Shown here: positions 52,424 through 64,000 of the stretch, in pieces
How the letters are laid out: the number at the start of each line of letters is the position of its first letter
How positions within the stretch are numbered: position 1 is the stretch's first letter
Origin: Leptasterias polaris
Taxonomy: Eukaryota > Echinodermata > Asteroidea > Forcipulatida > Asteriidae
DNA: 64,000 nucleotides
Direction of reading: 5' to 3'
NCBI GenBank assembly: GCA_037783415.1
Contig: JAZGTN010000015.1
Span: 4,165,001-4,229,000, forward strand
The notes under the pieces: generated by a model
Seen by the model: only the letters and a program-made list of their open reading frames with translations
Databases searched by the model: none
What the model was told of the DNA's origin: nothing
Translations under genes and position numbers: made by a program

Positions 52424-54895
52424 GTAAGATTACCTATCTCTACATTTGACTCGTTTGTGTGCTATTAAAAAATATGAGAAGCTACTTGTGGGCATTATAA
52501 TTGTGACTGACCATGTTTTTCTCTCTTGACTTTGTGTATGTGACTGACTGTAATAGTACAGTGTGTACGAATCCAATGCAATAGTGTACAGTTAGTAGTG
52601 TAGTTTTATGATTTGTGTCATGTGTGTCTCATCGGTTGAGTCAACTCGGTCCAAAGTCAACTCGGACCGAGTCAACTCGGACCGAGTCAACTCGGACCGA
52701 GTCAACTCGGGAGTCGGTCCGAGGTCAACTCGGTCCGAGGTCAACTCGGTCCGAGGTCAACTCGGTCCCAAGTCATCCCGGTCCAACTTAGCTAAGTAAT
52801 AAGTTAACCCCACTTACATGACTTATCTTATGTGGCCAGCGCCAAGGAAGGTCTCTCTGAATCTGAATCCTGAATCCTTGGCCACACGTACGTCCGGACC
52901 CATTTTTTATTTAGCTTAGCGATAACAAATTGAAGGCACATAACGCCACAGGCGTGTCAGCAGTCCACGGTTTAAACCAGCTAAATGTTTTCACTTACAT
53001 GACTTACCTCTTATCTTATTTTTCTTGGCTTGCCCTGGCCTGGCATGCCTGGGTGTTTTGGATGTTTAAAATAAACAACCTTTTAAAAAGATATTAATTT
53101 AAAGTAATAATTTTTCACCTCCGAATTATTTCCCTGATGCTGAGTGCGGCCATTTTGGTTTAATCCAATCATGCCAATCAAATTAAGATGTCATCGGTCT
53201 AGCTGTGGGTGGAGTGGATACACATAAAAGTCATAAGCAACCACATTGAAATGTTCGCACCCTCGCTCCGCCCACAGCCCGGCCGGACAATGATGTAAAA
53301 AATGGGGACCAGACTGATTTATTTATTCAGACTGATTTACGCGCCTAACTTGATCTTTGCGCAGATAGGCGTGAGATGTATGAATCGCTCTGGCCCACAA
53401 AACCTTGATTGCGCTCGGCGCGCTGACTAAATTAGTCTGGTCCCCATTTAATTGTAGCAGTTGATGGTATCCTTGTTGTAAAATTGTTACGGGAACCAGA
53501 CAACAATAGTGGTGGTATGTTAGTGTTTATTTGTATGCAATATAATATTTATTTGTTTTCTGTACCTTTTGGTTATTTTTCCAGGTTCATGGACAAGAAG
53601 CTTTCATGTGAGTTGAGTTTTTAGTTTCTTCCTTCCAATAAGAAGTTCTAATCCAATTTTTATAAAATCTTTTGAAAACTGTCCTTTCTATTTCTCCAGC
53701 ATAGCATGCATAGAAATATATAAAGTTATGGCCCTTAACAATACACCAGAGACAAATGATTTAAATTTGTTTTGCTGCATACAGTGATTGTCCAGAATTG
53801 GTGAACTACGTTTATTGAGCATCTGGGCCCAATTTCATAGAGCTGCTAAAGCAGAGTTAAGGCTGGTAACCTTATTCTGGAAAGCGACATTTTGTTGTGC
53901 TTAGCTACTTTTTGTGCTTAAGCAGCACTATAAAATTGGGCCCCGTTATGTGCAAACTCCAAGCATTCCCTACTTTAAATACAAATTCATAATTTTTGCG
54001 CAGTGAAGCTGAATGGAAACCGACGGGTAACCGGTATTCTGCGAGGTTTTGATCCATTCATGAACCTCGTGATGGATGAGACTGTTGAAGATGCTGCTGG
54101 TAATGTTAAACATGACATCGGTATGGTGGTGAGTAGTCACTTAACCCTTTAGAGACTATTCATTTCTGTATAATCATCACAAAACGCCCAGACATTGCTA
54201 ATATTGTTAGTTTCTTTATTGAAATTTTGTCAGTAAAAATCTCAACATAAATGAAATGAAAGAGAACATCTAGTTTCTTGTTTAGAAATTGTGATACTAT
54301 GTCAACATACTACATCAAATTTGTTTATATTTGGCCATGACCTTTACTTTGACCTCTTTATGTGAATAGAAGCAGGTTAAACCTTGCGGCCGTTTGCAGC
54401 CGCTATGGGAGTTTTGGTACAAGCCGCTTGTGGCCACTATGGTCTCTAAAGGGTTAAAAGTGCCTGTTATGGCCTTAGGCAGGGGCTTGAATTTGGGGGA
54501 AAATCCACAAGCCCATAGGGCTTGTTGCTCAAATTGTTTACTGTCCCAGAATTGTTTTCACAAGACCAGAATAGATTAACATGCATAGTGTTTTTATTTG
54601 AACAAATACTAAGACATATGGAAACAGCCACCCTTATGTATATTTTCAGGCCTGTAATTACACGGAGGCCATTAAGGTCATGGCCTCTGTTGCCCCATGT
54701 CTTGGCATTGGTGCCCCTTCAAAAGTTTCCTGTAGACTTCAAGATTTTGTGATGGAAGTGCCCTTTGCAAAATGAAAATAGCCTTGCCCTCTCACTTACT
54801 TACTGTTGTATAACCGTATTGGTTGTTGTTATACTTTGACACAGGTCATTCGTGGAAATAGCATAATTCTTCTTGAGGTGTTGGAAAGAATATAG
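52392..54895 (+). CDS. SNRPG: Small nuclear ribonucleoprotein G (Sm-G), complete, 4 exons
   Basis: One of seven Sm proteins forming the ring on U1, U2, U4 and U5 snRNAs; acts in snRNP assembly and splicing. Exons 52392-52423, 53585-53607, 54004-54128 and 54845-54895 give 76 residues plus TAG, the same length as the human protein. It starts [21 protein letters not shown]. The Sm1 motif lies at residues about 20-46 ([16 protein letters not shown]) and Sm2 at about 57-70 ([12 protein letters not shown]). The main differences from human fall in the loop between Sm1 and Sm2 ([11 protein letters not shown]). The gene is divergent from OGA and upstream of ACTR1 on the same strand. Confidence 0.97.
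52634..52792 (+). repeat. Palindromic tandem repeat AACTCGGACCGAGTC in SNRPG intron 1
   Basis: Fifteen-base unit GTCAACTCGGACCGA three times, then a related GTCCGAGGTCAACTCG unit three times. The core ACTCGGACCGAGT is an odd palindrome. Confidence 0.88.
53299..53450. mobile_element. MITE in SNRPG intron 1
   Basis: AATGGGGACCAGACTGATTTA at left and TAAATTAGTCTGGTCCCCATT at right, about 23-bp inverted ends with one or two changes. Confidence 0.8.
53585..53607 (+). CDS. SNRPG: SNRPG coding exon 2 (23-nt microexon)
   Basis: Only 23 nt, completing Lys11 and encoding FMDKKLS with one leftover base. Acceptor TTTTTCCAG, donor TCAT|GTGAGT. Both phases fit the neighbours. Confidence 0.95.
53824..53945. 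mobile_element. Complete GGGCCCAATTTCATAGAGC hairpin MITE, SNRPG intron 2
   Basis: GGGCCCAATTTCATAGAGCT at left and GCACTATAAAATTGGGCCCC at right; interior TAGCTACTTTTTGTGCTTAA. At 122 bp it is one of the shortest complete copies in the window. Confidence 0.85.
54004..54128 (+). CDS. SNRPG: SNRPG coding exon 3 (Sm1 motif)
   Basis: Encodes [19 protein letters not shown] onward through GMV; acceptor TTTTTGCGCAG, donor ATGGTG|GTGAGT. Confidence 0.96.
54145..54453. mobile_element. TTAA-flanked element C (309 bp) in SNRPG intron 3
   Basis: TTAA at 54141-54144 and 54454-54457; ends CCCTTTAGAGACTAT and ATGGTCTCTAAAGGG. Starts only 16 bases after SNRPG exon 3. A partial relative (TATGGGCATTTTGGTACGAG) lies at 59045-59115. 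Confidence 0.8.
54645..54800 (+). repeat. GGCCTG repeat copy, SNRPG intron 3
   Basis: AGGCCTGTAATTACACGGAGG, then CCTCTGTTGCCCCATG, CCCTTTGCAAAATGAAAA and GCCTTGCCCTCTC, the most complete copy of this family here. Confidence 0.7.
54845..54895 (+). CDS. SNRPG: SNRPG terminal coding exon 4 (Sm2 motif)
   Basis: [16 protein letters not shown] followed by TAG at 54893-54895. Acceptor TTTGACACAG. A candidate polyadenylation signal AATAAA lies near 56454, but the 3' end is not defined by sequence alone. Confidence 0.96.
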   Translation, partial: VIRGNSIILLEVLERI

Positions 54896-55374
54896 CGGTC
54901 TAACAACAGAGAGCTATGAACTCTACACCATCCTTTTGTGATCACCTTGCTGGAGTACTCAACCATTGTCAGTCTTCAGAGCTCTCACAGTAAGGTGATG
55001 CATTCCTTGGAGTGAAGAACCTTCCTGAGATAACATTTTGTGAACTCGTTAGCTTGAAGTCGGGGATGGGGCCGATGGCATCTTGAATCTTCTGGTCCAG
55101 ACAGCTGTAGTATGGTCATGGAGTGATTAATTACCTCAGGTGGTCAATCGGCCTATGAACATGCCTTGCTACGACCTTCTTTGATGAACCTGGGATGGAG
55201 CAAAGGATTTTTAGGCTCAGATGACACTTTCACATTATTCCTTTTCTTATGTGTTTTTAGTGTAAAATTAAGTGTTTTTCCTAATTAGAATTACCCAATA
55301 ATACCTAAAGGTTCTGCCGCGTAAATCTCATTTCTATAATGTGCCTCAAATTGTGTAAAACTGTCCCATCTGGT

Positions 55375-55500
55375 GGGACTGGCCAAACCGTAGTTGGGAC
55401 TTGCCCAACCATAGTTAGGAATGGCCCACCCATAGTTGGGACTGGCCTAACCATAGTTGGGACTGGCCCATAGTTGGGATTGGCCCATAGTTGGGATGGT
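55375..55500 (+). repeat. AGTTGGGACTGGCC clustered repeat
   Basis: Six to seven degenerate units of about 20 bp (CCATAGTTGGGACTGGCC). Shares the AGTTGGGA core with 49378-49508. Confidence 0.85.
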
Positions 55501-56479
55501 CATCAGGTTTGGTTTTGACATATCCATCTGGTTTTATTTAAACCATAGATGTAGAAACATGGATATTCATAATAAGGACTGTCAGCATATCATTTCTCGA
55601 CAACATTACTCATTTCATGCAATGTAAACTCTTACTTCATAATCAAGCCTTGGAAGCAGTTATCTTGAGAAAGTAATATTGATTTGACACGAAACAAGGG
55701 TTTCGTGTTGTGTCAATATATTTACAATGAATTTGTTCCTTGGCTGCTTGATATTGATACATTGTGTCATAATATTATTTATTGAAATTAAAAAGCGGTA
55801 TTCTCAAAAACAGGCAATTAGAATCAAAAGAAAAACATGGTGGACAGTACCAGTTATTTTGGAGTTTATGATCATTTTCGCGGGAGGCTTTACCAATCTG
55901 CCAACTAATTATTTTGATATTTTGTTGGATATAAAACTGTAAAAGTAAACATAAATCTCTTTGCAGTCCCTGGGCTCGAATTCACAAAGAGCTAAGATTG
56001 ATCTAAACTGCGAATCAATCTTAACTGGCAAAGTGTGATGTCATAATACAAATCACTATGGTGATATTGCCAACATATCTTAAGATGAATCTTAGTGCTT
56101 TGTGAAATCGTGCCCTGGACTCTTTGTTTAACCAACCTGATGTAGTGCCAGTTCCTGTGGGTCCATCCTTATTGAAGTTATAAACAAATTTTGGAAGAAA
56201 GACAATGACCAAATGTTTAATGGTTCTGCGATAAACATTGTACATTAAAAGGATTTCATAATAAAAATGGTTTTACATAAATTTTGTGAAAGCAGTTTCT
56301 GAGTTCCTTTTTATTGTGGTTGTACTGTAGTGTTTCCTATATAAACCATTTTGATGTACTTTCAGGACATTGCAATGTCAGCTCCTATTATTGGGAAAGG
56401 TGTATTATTAGAAAGATATTTGGAGTAATGTCTTCACCTTGTACCCTCAGAAAAAATAAAATGTAAAAAAATGGCTAGT

Positions 56480-56820
56480 TTTTATTAGTGCATTTTACAA
56501 TAACGTATCAATGCGCTTTAAATTAGTTCATTAGTTCCCTGGTCATTGGGCCAATACAATTTGTTTAATCTTTCTCAGCTCCCAGGGGAGTATACAGCCC
56601 TGGACTGTCGTGGTGCTCCGGAGGTTGTTTCAAACACAATATCAACCTCTACCCTTGCAGGTTCACATTTATACCCCTGGGTGAAGGGAGGCAATTAAAG
56701 TAAAGCATCTTGCTCAAGGACACAAGTGTCATGACGACCGGGATTCGAACCCACACTCCGGTGACTTAAACCACCTAAACTTGACTTTGATGCTCTAAAC
56801 TACTCGGCCATGACACCCTA
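56480..56820 (-). repeat. tRNA-Leu-like SINE, minus orientation
   Basis: Same subfamily as 235-515: GTGCATTTTACAATAACG, TCAACCTCTACCCTTG, head GGGATTCGAACCCACACTCC and CCATGACACCC at the tRNA 5' end. Confidence 0.8.
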
Positions 56821-57383
56821 AAGTACAAATACACCACATACACTTCTCTTGGGTTGTGCAATATGAAGATTTTATTCCTTTTTTAAAACCTCAATTATTG
56901 ATATGAACACATTGGCAATCAGAGTAATACCAACAAAGAATCTAGTGTATACACAATCACCATCCTCTAACCCAAATGAACCCCGCCCACTTTGAAACCA
57001 TCAATACTTCCTTATTTATACCTTACATCATATTAGAAGAAACTAACTTCTCGTTATCCAAAGTATGTCAATTCACTGGAGTGAAAATCTACTAAGTTAA
57101 TTAAATGAGGTGATTAGTTTTTAGCAATTTATTAATTTTGCGGGTTAAACGATAGTAGAGGGCGCTGTTTATGTTCATTGGCCGTTCCAGAAATCATGTC
57201 GATACCCTGACGCTAAAAGTTACTGAATAGTGATCTTTAAAACGGGTGTCCGACTAAAATGTAAAAGATCGGATTTTCCACACGGCTCAATCGGCGGAAG
57301 ATAAATCCACGTCCAACCCATCATCAAAACAGGCGATGCTTAAATTTTGGTAACAAACGTGAAATAAACCAAGATAAGCAGCT

Positions 57384-60944
<3,561 letters not shown>

Positions 60945-61010
60945 TAGATTGGGAAACCAAATCATTTCTCTCGATCAAAAGATTATCTCTGTTGGTACTT
61001 GGTACTAGGT

Positions 61011-61440
61011 GGCATGTCGTGGCCAAGCGAATAAGAACACCAAACTCAAGCTCTGGTGCTTCTGATCAGCAGGGTGTGGGTTCGAGTCCCAGTCGTGACA
61101 CTTGTGTCCTTAAGCATGACACTTAACCATTATTGCTTCGTCCTTCGGGTGGGACGTTAAGCCATTGGTCCCGTGTGTTGTGTAATTCACATAAACCCAG
61201 TGCACTTATCGTAAAGAGAAGGGGTTCGCCCCGGTGTTCCTGGTTTGATTGGCTGCATATTGCGCCACAGCACCTTGTAAACCATTACATGGTGCTATGT
61301 AAAGGAATAGGTCTCATACTTCAACACGTAACTCCACATACCTTGTAGGAAAAATACTGAGCACTTTGAGACACCCATCGGGAGTAGATAAAGCGCTATA
61401 TAAGAACTGCATATTATTATTAAATTATTATTATTTAACT
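61011..61440 (+). repeat. Intact tRNA-Leu-like SINE, ACTR1 intron 3
   Basis: About 430 bp from GGCATGTCGTGGCCAAGCG through GGTTCGAGTCCCAGTCG to CGCTATATAAGAACTGC and an ATT-rich tail. It is the uninterrupted reference for the split copy at 27524. Confidence 0.9.
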
Positions 61441-64000
61441 TCTAAATACTCCCCGAGGCCCTAGGGTAGGTGGAACTGAACTTAAACGAACTTCAAAGAA
61501 CTGAAATTAAATTCCTAAAGGCATTGTGATTTGGGGCATCTATGGTGCATTGTGGGAGTTTATTCCATGTCCTAACTGTTCTGGGTATGAAGGATTGCAG
61601 GTAAGTATCTGCTCTACATGTAGCGGTTTGTTCTATATAAGCTGTTGGTTGTACATTTCTTATACAGCGAGCGTTTCAGCTAATCGGCTGATATCTTCAA
61701 ATTTCTTTAATATTTAGTCCCATAGAAAATTGAAAACACTTTACCAAGTTCAATGTGCTGACAGTTTTCCTCTTTGTGTTTGCATTTCTGATTATAACTT
61801 TCTGATAACAAGTTCTTAGGCCCTTCATCCAGAAATTTTTGTCCAGAATGCCCCACAGTTTTGAAAAAATCCTGGGGAGAAGTCTGAGTTACTGTTAACA
61901 ATTTCAGCATGTTTCAGTACCTAATAGGTAATAGTTTTGTGATACACTAATTAGGATGAACGATATATCACAATATCAATGCCATTTTGTGTTTCCGCGA
62001 AGTGAACTAGCTATCACGATACTCGACTCTGCCCATGATAATGCTATTTAGCACGGTTTCAAACTTGTGTCTATGACTTTTGCGTTCTCACAAATCTGTC
62101 CGATCTATTGAAGCGTAGCCTTTTGATGGTTTTTCGCATTTTCACCAAGTGACCTATCGCAAAATGTCTCAATATTTATAAGTTTGTGGACAGGGCTCTG
62201 TCAGGAAAACTCTTTATTTTATTTTTTTTCATGAAGTGACGCATCTGTTCAGGAAATATAGTCTTATTTTCTAGCATGAAAACATTGTACAAATGCAGAA
62301 GTCAGCTTTATTTTTGTCTTTATAAAAATGTTAAAATACATGCTGTAGAGAAAATAGAATTAGCTGTTGCAAACTGCTTACCAACCAAAAGGACCTGTGG
62401 TATAAATGTAAAAATTAGTTAGTGGCCTTACGTCAGGCCATTAACTAATTTATGCAATACATGTAGTACGCAGACTCCAAAACAGCAGTTTGAAAAATAG
62501 TGCAACTTCAACTGGGACTTTCTCCAAAAACAGATTTTTGGCTGTGGACAAGATACATGTAGGTTACACAATGTACTTTGTGAGACCAGCAGCGCATTGT
62601 TATCACATTGTTTGTATTCCACTCAGATTACAGGCATGAGAATCTTTCTACTTTAGTCTGATTTCCGATTGTTATGCCCTTGGAAAAGTCAGACAAACTG
62701 TGATTAAATAGCCTGATTTGTCCGTAAAAGCCTACACCGTGTGTTCATGTAGGTCAGCCTTTGTACCAGGTAAAATATCCCTACTTTTTTCCAAAGATTA
62801 AATGTCATGCCTGGGAAAACTAAATATCACCATCATCTTCCACATGAAAGTTGGAATTCAACTGACAGTAAAACCTGTAATAAGTAATGATTCATATTTA
62901 ATTCAACAGACCAAATAATTTATTTTATTTTGTGTGCATGGTGTGCAGGAGCAGGAACATTTGGCTATCAGCAAATCCGCAATATTGTCGTTTACATTGT
63001 ACAACTCGTTATTGATTTTCACGCGACGCGTCTTCTAAATATGCAGCCTGGCCATGTCATCTACACTTCAGCTGTTGTTTGGAGTAAATAGGGCGTAATG
63101 ATAATACCACGACAGATTTCTAATAATACTCATTGTACAGCAATGTCAATGCCATCATAAATGCTGCAGTGCCTTGCGATTAAACGGATGGTGGTTGAGA
63201 CTTAAAATGATGGCGGGGGCTGGGAATGTTGTAACATTGATCCATGGGAACATTCTCAGTAATGCCGTGATGCAATTTCTCAACAAAATCGGGCTGGGAA
63301 TTTCATGGAGGCCACGCTGGCCTTTGCTTCCGTTGACCTGGGCCAAATTTCATAGGGCTGCTTAAAGCAGAAAACTGCTTAGAATTTTTACTGCTAAGCA
63401 AAAATATGCAGGACACCAGTCATGGATTGTACATGTGACATGGTATTTTGGCTGGCAACCTCATTCTGTTTTAAGCATATTGTGGTTGTGCCAGCTACTT
63501 TTTTTGTTTTTAATCCTATCTGCCAGTCAGGTGATTTCTAGGCACCCTGCTAAATAAGTGCATTAAAATACAACACAGTTGAAATGAAAAACCTCCTAAC
63601 TGCAGTAAAATGCAACAGAGGATTCTGTTGCGTTTGTGAAATGAACTGGTTTACACCAGCCTTGGTACTAGGCATGTACCCTCTGCTAAATGCACCAATA
63701 TGCTGTGAAGTTTGCTGTGGACTGGGATTGCACATGGACATGCCAATGCCTTGAAGAACCCTGCTAAATGCAGCACAGTGTAACAAAGTGTGAGATTTGA
63801 GTGGACTGCTAAGTGCTAAATGCAACAATCTACAATAGTTTTACCATTTTATTGTATAGTTTTACTCTTACCAATGTTACAAGCCCCCGTTTAAAACCTG
63901 AGTAAAAAAAAAAAAAAATAAAAAATTAAGAAAAAAAGAACAAATGTTCGTATTAGGGCAATTCCACACCAAAGTGGACATGACATCAAAAAATTGAAAT
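61441..64000. other. ACTR1 intron 3, rest of window
   Basis: 62640-62740 matches blocks at 1118 and 13605. 63295-63500 holds the GGCC repeat start and a hairpin-family fragment (AAATTTCATAGGGCTGCTTA). 63590-63830 has degenerate CTGCTAAATGCA motifs. No further ACTR1 exon recognised. Confidence 0.5.

Larger units (their letters stand above)
54896..57383. other. Spacer between SNRPG and ACTR1
   Basis: SNRPG 3' UTR (extent unknown), AGTTGGGA repeat (55375-55500), a small hairpin element (55972-56112, ATTCACAAAGAGCTAAG ... GTGCTTTGTGAAAT), a SINE (56480-56820), then unique sequence with the ACTR1 promoter. No other gene seen. Confidence 0.55.

Overview
The window looks like nuclear DNA of a marine deuterostome, most likely an echinoderm and perhaps a sea star. 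This rests on three things: vertebrate-like but divergent protein sequences split by GT-AG introns; a dense load of tRNA-derived SINEs and short hairpin transposons, including the abundant 'GGGCCCAATTTCATAGAGCTG' type; and TTAGGG-type telomeric repeat. The organism is an inference. No bacterial or viral gene was seen.

Three conserved genes can be read exon by exon. (1) OGA (O-GlcNAcase) lies on the minus strand, complete in 15 exons from 50504 down to 23793, 952 codons, with every exon junction in frame and all catalytic-domain landmarks present. (2) SNRPG (Sm protein G) lies on the plus strand, complete in 4 exons from 52392 to 54895, 76 residues. (3) ACTR1 (Arp1/centractin) lies on the plus strand; its first three coding exons (57384-60938, residues 1-76) are present and the gene runs off the right edge. 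OGA and SNRPG diverge from a shared 1.9-kb intergenic region. A fourth, unidentified plus-strand gene supplies its last four coding exons at 1659-9900; they splice into one open frame of about 238 codons ending in a stop. It converges on OGA across a repeat-filled gap (9.9-23.8 kb).

Layout: 1-9900, tail of the unidentified gene, with a decayed antisense multi-copy element gene (5341-7308) in its last intron. 9.9-23.8 kb, no gene seen; SINEs and hairpin elements, one a three-layer nest. 23.8-50.5 kb, OGA; its introns hold a 45-bp minisatellite inside a TTAA-flanked element, a second TTAA-flanked element inserted in a SINE, two copies of an hAT-like element and many SINEs. 50.5-52.4 kb, divergent promoter region with two adjacent foldback structures. 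52.4-54.9 kb, SNRPG. 54.9-57.4 kb, spacer. 57.4-64 kb, start of ACTR1, with an interstitial telomeric block and an 8-bp-TSD element in intron 1.

The genes are housekeeping functions with no visible pathway link: nucleocytoplasmic O-GlcNAc removal, snRNP assembly, and the dynactin filament. The main novelty is in the repeats: several TTAA-target-site families with different termini, one with an exact empty site inside the window; a minisatellite that grew from 3 to 24 units between two copies of one element; and paired foldbacks just upstream of SNRPG. No new defence or metabolic system was found.
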